64,000 nt of DNA from Cristatella mucedo (GCA_009760855.2 WPIO01000030.1:2101001-2165000), one strand, 5' to 3'; positions 1 through 11,115 are shown, counted from the first letter of the stretch. Program-made: numbers and translations. Notes: generated from the sequence alone by a model not told the origin.

Positions 1-19
1 AGCATTTGCACCGCTGCAG

Positions 20-1595
20 CGCTGCTGTAGAGTCTCTGCTTGTTTTGCTGGATTTTTCGGTACCCTTTGATAGTATTGATCACCAAACCATTCTAGAGCG
101 CTTCTCACCGCCCGCGAGAATTGTTGGCGTTTCGCTGCAATAGATTAAGGGGCATCGGGTCTCAGCCTTTCTGATGCCGCGACCCTTAATACGCCTCTTC
201 ATGTTGTGACGACACCCAAACATTAAATTATTATGTTTAAAATATGGAAATGCGTGTTTTCCGATGGTCTTAGGCGACCCCCGTGAAAGGGTCAGTCGAC
301 CCACAAAGGAGTCGCGACCCACAGGTTGAGAACCGCTAGCTTAGGCCCTATCTCAGGAGAAACTTCCAAGTACGGATGTCAACTGGCATCAGTTATCACG
401 GGAGCTTCTTAGTACAGGGAGTTCCAAGGATCTATATGCTGAGTCCACCTCTTTTCAAAATTTGCACTCTCCCTCTCGCCATTTCAATCGCCGAGCACAA
501 ACACGACTTTCTTGTTTAAGCAGATGACGCAGATATGCACCCGTGACGTTGTGACCTCTCCCTTCTCGTCGAACTCTCTCTGTTCCCTTACTGCGAATAT
601 TGCTGACAACCTCACTTCAATTACAAAAGCAAACTTTCACAAGCCTAATGACGATAAAACCAACTTACTAGTTACGGGAAACCCTAGTGTTACTCAGATT
701 TGGGAAAATCTGAAGCTCACAGGAACATCTGAAGCTCATAGGAAAGTCTGAAGGGCATGGCCAGCATTCCACCTTTTGCATCTGCACGAAATTTGGGGTG
801 TCTTGTTCAAAAATGACTTTTCAATAGAGACCATCAGCTCCACTATCAAGTCTGCCTTACCTAATCAAGTCTGCCCATTGCAAAACTCGGGCCTGCTTAG
901 AGAGAGATACCGCATACAAGTTGATCCGTGCATTTGATCCCTACGTTTGTAACATCCTGTCTCGACTTCTGTAACTCACTACTCGCAGGTCTTCCGGCCA
1001 TTGCAACATGGTGCTTACCGCTAATGCAAAACTCTGCAGCCAGGCTTGTTTGTCATGAACGTCACACTTGCCACACTACACCGCTTCTTACCGACCTGCG
1101 CTGGCTATTAATCAAGCAGCGCATCAATTTTAATGTTTTATCGCTCACTTTTAAGGTCCCTACATTATCTAGCTCCTGCCTACTTATCAGGATTACTTCC
1201 CAATAAATCCAGGCATCGTACCGCCCGCTCTTCTGACTCAAGGCGTTTAGCTATGCCCCCCAAACGACCTAACAATTCTATGGAGACTATGCCTTAAGTT
1301 TGTATGATCCCAAAGCCTGGAACTCACTCCCAACTAAAGTCACGACATCCCCTGACTTTACGACATTTAAATGAATACTACAAATGCACCTGGCTCTCTC
1401 AACATTGGCTGTGTTCTTTTTCCTGTTTCTTTTTCTCTGTTCTTTTTACTTTGTGTGCTTATGCATGCTGTAGCTGTGATTATTATTATTAGCCACTTGA
1501 CATGCTCGTTTTGTAGCATATTTAAAGTACCCAGAAAGAGATTTAGTTGTCTTGTGGTACAATACTAATGTCTTATTGTTGCTATTATTACCGTT
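20..1595 (+). mobile_element. LINE-1f copy, RT to 3' tail, degenerate
   Basis: This is a decayed non-LTR retrotransposon of the CR1/L2-like (Jockey superfamily) type. The first 100 bases encode an RT-like stretch resembling LLDLSAAFDTIDHQ of other copies here. The YADD region near 520 is damaged. From about 640 to 1480 it follows the C-terminal part shared with the copies at 37.7, 50.8 and 58.9 kb, including SRLDFCNSLLAGLP-like and LVQNSAARLVC-like motifs in different frames. It ends in the family tail and a TTATTGTTGCTATTATTA trinucleotide run. Frameshifts and stops rule out function. A hAT MITE interrupts it at 153-338. Confidence 0.85.
153..338 (-). mobile_element. hAT-type MITE inserted in LINE
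   Basis: This block of about 186 bp interrupts the LINE reading region: RT-like sequence stops before it and the AGGTCCTATCTCAG-like LINE sequence resumes after it. On the minus strand it begins TAGCGGTTCTCAACCTGTG and continues through GGTCGCCTAAGACCATCGG; the other end is the inverted GGCTGAGACCCGATG. This matches, from memory, the terminal sequence of Charlie/URR1-like hAT non-autonomous elements known in other animals. It has no coding capacity. I could not define an 8-bp target duplication, so the exact ends are uncertain by a few bases. Confidence 0.75.
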
Positions 1596-2288
1596 CCCCG
1601 GCACGGCAGTGGACCTGGAGAACTGACTATATCACTGCTCGTACAGCACGGCCGCGGCATCACCAACTCGATGCAATGGCGGTTGACCGTATACAATCGA
1701 GTGGCTAACTAACTTCCCCGGCTAGTTAGCGTATCGCAGCGAAAGCGTAACGTCCGCCTACGTAACGTTCCGTGGTTCCGTAAGCGAAACGTAACGCCCG
1801 CCCGAACCGCCGGTCTGTTGGCAGTGGGGCCGTTGCCTCCGAGAAGGGGTGCGGGCATCGCCCCGGGCCCTCTCGGACCGACTTGAGGGGCCGCTTCGTG
1901 CGGGCCAGCTGTCAGAATCTTCAGTCGTTCTTGGATAGGGTGCCCGGGCGAGGTCAAGGTCTGCTCAACCTCCGCTTAATCCACACCGTGGTTGCGATAG
2001 GGACGGCCTGCCGAAGCCGAACGCGGAGCGAACGCCCGACACTAAACTTACGTAGCCGAATTAGACGGGTAAGTAGACGGACATTAGGGGTGATGGGCTG
2101 CTGCCGTGTCTTTCGTCCACGTTATACTCTTATACTTGTGAAAAGCTAGCTGCGGAAGGACGTGAAAATTCGATCCTGTCTGAATCCAATGAGGTTGCTC
2201 GTAACCTAATGTCCTGAACGCTGGAGGCACGCCTCCTCGCACGAGGAGTCGATCGGCGGCGTGACTTGCTTTGAGATTAAAGGTTAGA
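1596..2288. other. unassigned GC-moderate DNA upstream of the CpG island
   Basis: I recognise no gene here. Two imperfect direct copies of a GCGAAA(G)CGTAACG(T/C)CCGCC motif lie near 1739 and 1782. Short open frames on both strands show no recognisable domain. Confidence 0.4.
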
Positions 2289-2447
2289 TGATTTAGCGGC
2301 CTCATTTATATAGCGACAGAAGAGCCTCGGCGGCCATTGTCGCCGCTCGCTGCGGGCAACATTGGATTTCCCAGTGCAGGACTCGAACCTGCGAACCCCT
2401 GGGTAGCGAAGAGCGAGTACCTCACCCCTCAGCTGAGACCGAGGGTA
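2289..2447 (-). mobile_element. SINE-A copy
   Basis: This is a tRNA-derived SINE read on the minus strand. The + strand shows GGACTCGAACCTGC, the complement of a pol III B box. It also has the family body AGCGACAGAAGAGCC and the family end TGATTTAGCGGCCTC, shared with copies at 43147, 57002 and 40281. Confidence 0.75.
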
Positions 2448-2523
2448 GATCTGCCGTCAGCAGTCGCACGGCGTATCTTCTTCTCCTGTACGTTCTCTTT
2501 CAGTCCGTCTCGGAGGAGCCGCT

Positions 2524-2567
2524 AGCCTCGGCGGTCCGCGTTGCTGCGAACGCGGACCGCCGAGGCT
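2524..2567. repeat. perfect 19-bp inverted repeat, 6-nt loop
   Basis: AGCCTCGGCGGTCCGCGTT (2524-2542) is followed by GCTGCG and then its exact reverse complement (2549-2567). The stem is mostly G-C and would fold very stably as RNA or as a cruciform. It lies about 1.4 kb upstream of the putative start codon. Confidence 0.9.
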
Positions 2568-3420
2568 CGCGGCGGCGTGCGCGCCTCGCGACCGCCGGCT
2601 GCTGCCGCCGCGGCCTGAAGTCGCGCGCGCTTCTCTACGCTCGGGCGCAAGCTGGAGGCGCGAATAATGCCCTCGTGGCAGCGGATCGAGTGGTTGCAGG
2701 AATCGGACGGTCCGCTGTATTGCGGCGGTGCGTTGACCCCCGGGGCGGGGGGGGGGGGGTAGGGCTAGCTATCGCTTTTTTTTGCAGAATCTGGCGAGCG
2801 CCGGCTTGGCTGCGAAGCTTTCGGGATCTGCAGTGGCGAAATAGTTTGCCGATTTCCGCCTTCCGACGCGGTAGCAGCTCGGCGCTGCGCGCGCGAGCGT
2901 CAAGGCGCGGGCGCTTCGCCAGTCCTGCTCGAGTCAGACGTCGCGCCTCGACTTCCGTCTCTCTCAGCGGCACGGTGGCGGTGGTCGCGCTTCGGATTCG
3001 TCGTCGCATTAATCAATCGTACCTGGAGCCGAACTAAAGTCTTCCGCCTATTACGCCTTCCGCTGTGCTGATGCGAAGAAGCGACATTCGGCAGCAGCGC
3101 GGCTAAGCAGCGCGGGAATCTCGCGAGTTCTTCGACGGTCTCGGGTCTCCCCCCCCCCGCACATCGCACATCGCCCGCCACCTGTCGCGCTCTATGTAAG
3201 TAATCCAGTAACTCCTGCGGCTGGTGAGCCTCCTCTTTCGCCGGGTTACGACCTCGCTGGCGCGGCCGCGTGAGCCGACCGCTGCTTGAAGAACGCAACG
3301 CTGACGCAGAGCTGGCGCTCCTGCTGAGAATGCATGCGCGTGCGTACCCTTCGAGCACGGACCTCTCCTGCCTGCCCATCTCCGCCTGCCAGTTCTGCGG
3401 GCCGAGTTCAGGCACCCGCC

Positions 3421-3473
3421 CTGCCCCGCCCCGCCCCGCCCACCCCTGCCCCGCCCACCCCCCCCCCGCCCCG
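3421..3473. promoter_or_regulatory. GC-box cluster
   Basis: Several CCCCGCCC units occur in tandem (CCCCGCCCCGCCCCGCCC and further copies). These are the complement of Sp1/KLF-type GC boxes. They lie about 480 bp upstream of the putative FBXL7 start codon inside the CpG island, which suits a promoter. Binding is inferred from the motif alone. Confidence 0.45.
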
Positions 3474-3954
3474 TGGAGAGCCGACGCTCATTTTCTGGCC
3501 ATTTCTCTTCCTTGGCTGATAAAAATGGATAGACCGCGGTCACCTTAAAGAGCTGCGCTCGCGACTCGCTCGTTATTCTCATCTGGGCGGGTGACGTCGG
3601 GTCTCGCCGGCGAGCGAGCGCGGCAGCGCGTCCGGGAGGCCGCGAATAGCAACCGCTCGCGGCGCTGCCAGCCATAGGCAGGCGTGATCACGTGTCCGTC
3701 AATAGGTATGGCAATCAGTAGCCGGCGGCCGCGCGCACCTCTGGTCGTCCGTGCCGCAGAGCGGGATTTACTGGTGGCCGCGACGGCGTAGCTCTCCACC
3801 GCCCCGTCACCTCGAAGCGTGTCGCAGCTCGCGTCGCGGCCGCAGACGCAAAGCCGCGCGCCGCCGCCGCGCGCGCCGAACGAATAAGCCCGGTCGGCTC
3901 GATGCCGTGAAGCGGGCTGCGGCGATCGCCACGGCCGACCGGGCGCCAGGCGCG

Positions 3955-4033
3955 ATGGCCGCGTCCGCCACGGGCAGCCCGCAGATGTTCACCGACTGGG
4001 ATGGCCTCATGGACGACCTCTTCCACAATCGAG
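3955..4033 (+). CDS. FBXL7: candidate first coding exon of FBXL7-like gene
   Basis: The ATG at 3955 has a strong context (G at -3, G at +4). The exon encodes 26 codons, MAASATGSPQMF followed by an acidic TDWDGLMDDLF segment and HNR. It ends in CGAG|GTACGG, a fair donor at 4034, leaving one base (phase 1). The large exon downstream starts after CTGCTCGCAG with AG, giving GAG (Glu) and then the open VNEFIQSP frame. The next AG two bases later would break the frame. The joined coding sequence is 1827 nt, divisible by three. The upstream frame is open but Arg-rich and unlike protein. Known FBXL7 N-termini are poorly conserved, so homology gives no support. The alternative is that this exon belongs to another transcript and that translation of the F-box protein starts at ATG 18484. 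Confidence 0.5.
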
Positions 4034-5392
4034 GTACGGCGAGCGTTGCGTGCAGATGCTCACGCAACTGGGGCGGGACGGCGCCAGCGCCGCGCGCGCG
4101 CGGGCCTTAGCGCGTCCAGCGGCAGCTCGTCCGTCGTTGCCGTCGGGCTGGCGGCGATTGGCGGCGATCGTCGTAGGCCGGACCGAGTTGGTCGGACCTT
4201 CGGCGAATTCGCGACTACTTAGCGCCGCGGTGGCGGCGGGCCAGCCTGCGCGAGAGCTAAGCAGGCGCGTAGCGATGGCTGCGACGGGTACACGTCTCAC
4301 TCGCCTGCCGTGGCGGTGGTAAGAGGCTCGCCACCGTCGTCTTTGTTAGCTGCCCCTTTTTGTGTAAAGCCTTTCAATTCGAGTTAATGACAATGTACAT
4401 AGCGGCCGGATTGTTACGTCGGTGCGCGCTTTGTTGTTTCGGGTGTTTTGACCTAAAACAAGGCCACTGGTTTATCGGCTACTCTTTCTCGTCGCGACGA
4501 TTTACCCCAGTCTCGTCGTTCGGGTGAGCACTGCGACGCCGCCGGTAACCATGGGCTTGGGTTTAGCCCTCCCCCCCATTAATCGCCGCCGCAATCTTCC
4601 GCCTGCGTCGTCTGGCTGCCGTCGGTTCGAGCCTCGCGACCGAATGCAGAGCAGCCATATAGAGCCGGCTCGGCTCTCCGCCGTCGGGCCGGCTTTGCAG
4701 GCTGATCGCACTCGCCAATCTGCGCCGTCTGCCTCCCGCGAGCATTCGGTGGAGGGAGGGGGCCCGCCAGGTTAAGGAGTGGGGGGGGGGGGGGCCGCGC
4801 CGGGAAAGCCGCGGGAATTCGGCTTCTCAATGTCCGCGTGCGACCAGCATTTCCGTCGCCCACTCGGCCACACTCCTGTAGGCTCCCCCAAGGGACTGCC
4901 GTCTGCTGCAGACCGTGCGTGCTTGGCCCTGACAGGAGCACCGACTGTGGTGGTGAGGGGAGGGGGGAGATTCCGGGAGCCGGCGCTGATTTTGGCGGCG
5001 GGCTTCGGCCGCTTAGGTAACGTGGTCTTGAACAGCCGATGTCGTCAGCCGGATTGTATTTTAATTCGCCGGGCACAGCTGTTCGCATCTAAATTCCAGT
5101 TTCTGGCGGCGGCTGGTGTGGTTGCTTTTTAGATGCTTACACTGTCAGTTGTAGCTCACCAATTTATTCGTATGTAGCTGCAAGAGAATAGGTATTCTCG
5201 GGTTAGTGACTTGCGTTGTATCGAGCATGCAAATGGAAACGAGTATCGTGCTTAGGCCAGCAAGCGAAAGCAAACAAAGAACAGTAGAGAATGCGTGCCG
5301 TTGTACTTATAGATTGCCAAATTGGACCGAATGTAGATAGGAGCTTAGAAACCAGACGAAGCAGAATACCGAAGCTGTTTGTAAGTTATGTA

Positions 5393-5460
5393 ACCAATAT
5401 ACATATATATACATATAAATATATATATACATACATATATATATATATGTATATATATAA
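5393..5460. repeat. (AT)n-rich microsatellite
   Basis: An interrupted run of ATAT, ATAC and ATAA units. Confidence 0.9.
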
Positions 5461-5828
5461 CATGTTGATATCCGACTCTTTTTTGTGGTGGCTAACTCGA
5501 GCTGGTTTAAACGTGCCCCTATGTCATGGAAGATGTTGCCCTTTCTTTTGCTTGTGATTCAGTGAACTCGCCTCTGAGCTTCAGGGTCACCTACCAACGT
5601 TAGTTTTTGCAACCTCCTCCCGTAAAGAGTCCGCCTGACAGATACCTGTCCGACTTGCCTGTTTTGGGTGCTGTAGATGCTTCGACACCAGGCAGTAGAA
5701 GGAAAATGCTCTGATGTTCCATTCCAGCTGGATTCGAAGTAACCGTGTTCTGTATCTTCTGGTCTGTCAGTTCACACCAGCTGATCTGAATCCATTGCCT
5801 GCACTGTTCCAATAACAACCCTTCCTGC

Positions 5829-5849
5829 TATATATATATAAATATATAA

Positions 5850-5891
<42 letters not shown>
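5829..5891. repeat. (AT)n microsatellite
   Basis: A TATATA run with AATA interruptions. It directly abuts the 3' end of a minus-strand SINE-B, as does the AT-rich tract at 26397, so it may have grown from the A/T-rich end of the SINE. Confidence 0.9.
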
Positions 5892-5892
<1 letters not shown>

Positions 5893-6010
5893 TATTCATT
5901 TGTATATTCCTCTAAGAGAACTGAATCTCATCCAGGGGCTTCACATACCCTGCAGGGCTCCAGCCCACGATTTTGGTCGTCAAAGGTGAGCACCACAACA
6001 ACTTTACCAA
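5892..6010 (-). mobile_element. SINE-B copy, degenerate
   Basis: The + strand reads TCTAAGAGAACTGAATCTC, then GGGGCTTCACATA, then GGGCTCCAGCCCACGA. This is the family order (LINE-like tail, then B-box complement) on the minus strand. The tRNA-like head is poorly preserved. Confidence 0.6.
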
Positions 6011-6554
6011 AATAGGGCAATGATGGAGGCAGAGTCGAGTCCTGCAAGTAGGACTATCCATTGCCGGCCCAGTGTTTTGTCTTGCTGCACACTCAAAGGC
6101 AATTACAATCAGTCCAGCTGACATCGAGTCGTAAAGCTTTGTCATGCTTTGCAGGGCTTTGATTATTCCTACCTCGACCTATTTGATCTTGTCACTGTAG
6201 TCTGCTGAGTGGTTGCCCTGGCTGGTTTCCTGAATTCCAGGTCAGGCTGGTAGCGATACGGCTATTTTACTGCTCGATGCCATTGTTTAGTTTGTAGCTG
6301 GCAGGGCCTTTGTACTCGATCAGCCCTTGGTTCCGAACCCTTCTATCGGCTGATTGACGACTCTCTGGATTGCACTGTCGCGTTTAAGATATCTTTTCGG
6401 CCATAGTTGTGGAACCGTGACTGTTTCTTCAGCTACAATCTGTTGAGCAGACTCTCAGGGAAGTTGGAGAAGCAACGGCTTCAGAAACGAAAGTCGCACA
6501 TGCGCCCATCGAACGAGGAAACAACGGCTTCGGCCTCGTGAGCAGGCTCTACAC

Positions 6555-6655
6555 TTGCTTGAATAATAATAACACTAATAGTAATTAAATGAATACATTT
6601 GTACAGTGCTCTCAGAAAACCGAATCTCTTTCTAGGCACTTTACTGAACCGAGGT
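6555..6655 (-). mobile_element. LINE-1f 3' tail fragment
   Basis: AATAATAATAACACTAATAG is followed by GCTCTCAGAAAACCGAATCTC and TTTCTAGGCACTTTA, the complement of the family tail. Only the last 100 bp are present, as expected from severe 5' truncation. Confidence 0.7.
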
Positions 6656-7524
6656 AGCAGCAGAGCTGCCACTTGGCCTGTAGCAGACAGGCTTGTGAGA
6701 GACCTTGAGGTCGTTGCTGGTGGGGAAGGGGTGTGGGTCCATGATGTAGTAGCCTGAAGATCCGGGACCGGTAAGCTTGAGCTAGTCGTTTGGTCGGAGA
6801 AATGAGCAGGTCCCTGCGATTCTTCCTGCTTCTGATTTCGGAGACATACGGAATTAAGCCTTGTTTCCTGTTTGGCATGGAATCGCGAGATTCTTTCGTG
6901 CCCAGCCCTGGCTCTGGCTTCGGGGTCAAGGTTTGCAGGCGCGTGCCTATTCTTGTGGAGGCTTCCAAGGAAGCGGCAGGCCTCTCCCACCCCTTACGCT
7001 CGGCTGCCATCGCTGGTTCCGGTATAAGCTTGCAGAGGGGGGGACAGACCAACGCCGTTTACTCACGTCAATGTAAAAACCACCTATATCAAGGACGTGA
7101 ATTCATTTTATTTAGCCTCTAGCCCCTAGCCTTCGGAATGCTTCTACCGGAAGTACAGTGTGGTGTCGTTGTCGCACGGCTGCAGTGTGCTGGTCAAGGG
7201 TGTGAACGACAGCACAGCCGGGCCAGTGCAGGACGTCGGCACCACGAATGGAGGCCGTCGTGCAGACTACCTTGGTTGCCGCTCGGGCCTTCGGCTCCGA
7301 GCGGCCTGCCTGACCGAACGCCTGGCAGCGGCAGCGTGACAGTGAGGCAGCGGCCTGCGGGCCTGGCAGTGGCTGCTGGTATTCCTCGGGCCGACTGCCC
7401 TGCCACAACCCTCTGCTTGCTTGACTCGCTCACTGTGCTTGACTGTCGGTCGGTCGTCTCTGCGTATCTCTCTACCACCTGCAGCCAGTGGCTAGCCCGC
7501 CAGCTGCACACCCGAATAAGGTTC

Positions 7525-7999
<475 letters not shown>

Positions 8000-8745
8000 C
8001 AGCCTGGTCATAGTTCGGAGCCCCGACTGCCTGCTGGCCGGGAAGAGGAACTTGTACGCAGCAACCACATTTTTGCTCGAGAGAGAGAGAGGGAGACAGG
8101 CTGGAACCACAGGAGTAGATCTGCGGTAAGTCAGAAGGCTGCTTCTGCAGAGGCAGGCGAGCAGCACGGGGACCAGCAGCTCACTGACTGAGGCTGCCAG
8201 CATGGAGGGAAGCCCATCTACTGTGGCTGAATGACCACTCTGCTGCATCTGCCCAGCTTGTTACTCAAGTGCTGGCCGTGCTTTCGTTTTGTGCCCGTTG
8301 GTCAACCCTACCGAGACCAACGGGACACGCCTTCCTTTCTAGAAGGAATGAATGCACAGCCGCGAGAAGCCGCGAGAGCTTCGTCGGCTCTATGCCGGAG
8401 GACCGCTTCGGTTCAGCTCTAGTGTTTCAAAATCCAGGGCGACTGGAGGTCGTCCTGCGTGTGAGACTGAGTGCCGAAAAGGAGTTCTTCCTCCTCGAGT
8501 CGATGCTGCAGTCACCTCTGGGTGGCTGCCGGTGCAGAGCTGTAACCGACAGAGCTGTCTCCAAGACTTCTCTCCCTACTGCTAAGCTCCCTACACAGGG
8601 CCATGGACTCGCTTTTAATTGACACTGGCAGAGTCAGATCATCCTGATGTAGTGCATGAGTGAATGTGTTCGTACTTTAAATTATGAATTTTTGGGTCAT
8701 GTGCAGCCAGTACCCCTGACCTGCTACAGTCCTCGACCAGAGCTT

Positions 8746-8800
8746 AGTATATATAAATAATATATAATTCATATATATTATATGTTATATATAATTCATT
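8746..8800. repeat. AT-rich tract
   Basis: TATATAAATAATATATAATT-type sequence adjoining the tail end of the SINE-B at 8796. Confidence 0.8.
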
Positions 8801-8932
8801 TATATAGCGCCCCAAGAGAACTTAATCTCTATTCAGGCGCTTCACATATGCCTCGGGGCTCGAGCCCACGACCTCAGTCAGACCTTGGTCGGGGCGAGCA
8901 CCTTAACCGCTAGACCAAACCAGCTCGGCAGT
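8796..8932 (-). mobile_element. SINE-B copy, well preserved
   Basis: On the minus strand it reads GAGCTGGTTTGGTCTAGCGG (A-box-like head), then GGGCTCGAGCCCCGAGG (B-box-like), then the tail AATAGAGATTAAGTTCTCTT and GGGGCGCTATATAAATGAA. The head is tRNA-derived. The tail resembles the LINE-1f 3' end. This copy and the one at 45807 are the best references for the family in this window. Confidence 0.85.
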
Positions 8933-9222
8933 AGTAGTTCTCGACCAGAGCTTAATAGCCGGGTCCAGGCAAGTAGAGGGAACCCCCCCATGAGCCGTTC
9001 ATTTATCATTTCGAAGGCACCCACGGCCACAAGTTGGGCCCCTTTCTTTACAAAACAACTATAGAAAAGTAATTCGTCTTTTTATGTATGCCCTTATTTT
9101 ACAGAGCCGTGTTCTGATAGGGTCGACTTGCTGTAACCAGCAATCTGTGATGACCTACTGGATGTGTGTGACCAGGACGAACCTCTCTTGATTCCTAATC
9201 ATACCCTCAACCGGCATGGTAG

Positions 9223-9689
9223 CAGTGCAGCTAATACTGCGTCATTTGTTCATACAGCAATGTCAGATCTGCTAATGGCACAGTACTCACAGCAGCAGGC
9301 TGTACAACAGGGTCGCCAGCATACGTGCTCGTGTTTATGCTAAATGAATGCGTTTTTTTAGTTGTCTTTTCCATTTAGAGTTTCTCTCCAATACTGAAAT
9401 ACTAAACCCTAAACCGTAAGACCTAAACTATAAACCCAAAAAACGCAAACCAAACAAAAATACAGAGTCTAACTAGTAAGCCGTAAGTGTTAAACCTCAG
9501 AACATGCAACCTTTAAATACTAAGCCCAGCATCCTAACCCTAAGCTAAAACATAACTAAAGCCTGTTTATTTAATGTAAATACAAGCATTCGCTGGCAAC
9601 CGTGTTGAGCAGCCTGCTATGAGCACTGTGCACATAGCTGATCAGACATTTCTGTATGAACAAATGACGCTGTATTAGCTGCACTGCCA
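9223..9689. mobile_element. long-terminal-inverted-repeat element (foldback/MITE-like)
   Basis: Arm 9223-9340 is repeated in reverse complement at 9575-9689. Both arms share GCAGTGCAGCTAATAC, GTCATTTGTTCATACAG and CAGCAGGCTG-like blocks with scattered mismatches and small gaps, roughly 80-85% alike by eye. The 230-bp centre has no coding capacity and is A/C-rich on the + strand. The form (long inverted ends, short non-coding core) fits a foldback or MITE element. I could not define a target duplication. Confidence 0.65.
9390..9565. repeat. degenerate CCCTAAA-like core
   Basis: The + strand is strongly A/C-biased and repeats motifs such as ACTAAACCCTAAACCG, ACCTAAACTATAAACCC and ATCCTAACCCTAAGC. 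They resemble decayed CCCTAAA or CCCTAA telomere-type units. Units are not regularly spaced, so a telomeric origin is only a suggestion. Confidence 0.4.
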
Positions 9690-9701
9690 GAGTGTGTAGC
9701 T

Positions 9702-9968
9702 CGGTGGCAGAGCCAGGGGTAAGGGGGGCATTTGCCCCCCTCTAAGGGGTGCAGCAATCTGGGCCGTCCCCATGACAAAATTATGTAACATTACCACTCA
9801 ATGAGCAGCCACTGAGTTTCTTATCAAATAGAAACAATGATTTTGCACTCGGATTTTTCAGTAATTGTGGGTTTTGCCTCTACAGTGAAATCTTATGGGT
9901 CCTGCACCAACAGTTAAACTCGTGAGTCTTGCCTCTCCCCCTACCTGAGAATCCTGGCCCCACCACTG
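9702..9968. mobile_element. MITE with CAGTGG-type GC-rich TIRs
   Basis: The left end reads CGGTGGCAGAGCCAGGGGTA. The right end, read on the minus strand, is CAGTGGTGGGGCCAGGATTC. This imperfect inverted pair, followed by runs of G inward on both ends, is like the CAGTGGCGGAGCCAGG ends common in animal DNA transposons. The interior is non-coding. It starts 12 bp after the long-TIR element. Confidence 0.55.
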
Positions 9969-10135
9969 GCTGATCTACTGATTTAAAGATGCCAGCCATC
10001 AACTGGTGAAGTCCTTCAGATTTACGGGAGTACTTCTATGCATTTAGCAGGAAGAGGGCCGATGCGCACAGAAAGCTTCCTCTTTGCATGTGATTTCACA
10101 CCTGCTAGGTTGGTTGATGGACATACGGGTGTGCA

Positions 10136-10287
10136 ACCTGGCTTGGCCCAGTAGTTCCGTTGCTCGCCCGACCAAGGTCAAGGTAAATGTATTTGATTAC
10201 CGAGGTCGTGTGTTCGAGCACCGGGCAGATGTGGAGCGTCTGAATAGAGATTAAGTTCTCTCATGGCGCTATACAAATGAGTTACAT
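10136..10287 (+). mobile_element. SINE-B copy
   Basis: GGCTTGGCCCAGTAGTTCCG (head), GTCGTGTGTTCGAGCACC (B-box-like), then GAATAGAGATTAAGTTCTCT and GGCGCTATACAAATGA (LINE-like tail). Order and orientation fit the family. Confidence 0.75.
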
Positions 10288-10400
10288 TTTGTATTTTTAT
10301 GGATTTGGTCGTTTTCAAAATGTCCACAACTAGGTCCTGCCTAAATCCATCATAAGCCAACGACCATCGATCGAATGTCGATTCAGATAGCAGAGGTTTG

Positions 10401-10563
10401 CAATGGCGTTCCTAGGACATTGTGTGCCCCGGGGATGAGCGACACAGATGTCGCCCCCACCCCAGCATTAGGCGCCTATTTGGAAACCCTCTGATTCAGC
10501 ACCCCTGATCCAGCGCCGGGGGGGGGGACATATGCCCCCCTGCCATCCTTCGGTATGCCACTG
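10401..10563. mobile_element. small MITE-like element with GC-rich ends
   Basis: The left end CAATGGCGTTCCTAGGACA pairs imperfectly with the right end read backwards, CAGTGGCATACCGAAGGAT. A G-rich run lies inside the right end. It resembles the element at 9702 in end type but not clearly in body sequence. Confidence 0.4.
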
Positions 10564-11057
10564 GCCGTAGAGGCAAGTGGACAGACAGCTAGCTGACAGC
10601 TGGAAGTGCAGCTGAGGAAGGAAGCTGGCAGAGGAGCCGATTGTCCACAGCACTGTCCTCTGGAAAAGTGAAAGAGAGACAGCTGCATTTACCGACCAGA
10701 TGGCCTATCCAACTGCTTTCGTGGATGTTTTCAGACAAACGGAGGTGGCTGCACGGTGGGCAGGCAGTGGGATAGCAAGAATTAGCAGCAGAGCGGTCGG
10801 CGACAACGAAGGCTGCATTCCAATTTTTGACGACCTGCCCATCGATCAGCAGTGTGCTGGCAGCTGGCCATAACGACAGCAACAGCCAGCTGCCGAAAGC
10901 AATCGCTGGCCGGCATCTGTTTCAATGGCTTTGATTGGCATTAGCAAGGTCTTAACGACTGCCTCACCCCAATACTCTGCATTGTTTCTGGTGGCACTGC
11001 TTCAGCTTTTGTTCCGAATGCAGCAGCCGATGCTGTTCTGTCATTTGTTGCTGCCAG

Positions 11058-11060
<3 letters not shown>

Positions 11061-11112
<52 letters not shown>
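11061..11112. repeat. (GA)n microsatellite
   Basis: Pure GA run of about 52 bp. Confidence 0.97.

Positions 11113-11115
<3 letters not shown>

Larger units (their letters stand above)
2455..5130. promoter_or_regulatory. CpG-rich island around the putative first exon of FBXL7
   Basis: The stretch is visibly richer in G+C and in CpG than the flanking DNA. It contains GC boxes, a perfect hairpin and the candidate first coding exon. Many open frames overlap on both strands, as expected from stop-poor GC-rich DNA, and I assign none of them except the exon at 3955. A housekeeping or developmental promoter is the natural reading. I see no convincing TATA box. Confidence 0.6.

Noticed and set aside
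3103-3675. 190-codon and other Arg/Gly-rich frames on both strands of the CpG island
   Set aside because: GC-rich DNA has few stop codons. The proteins are low-complexity and overlap one another in opposite frames.
9390-9565. True interstitial telomere array
   Set aside because: Units are irregular and degenerate, with no run of more than two adjacent perfect repeats.
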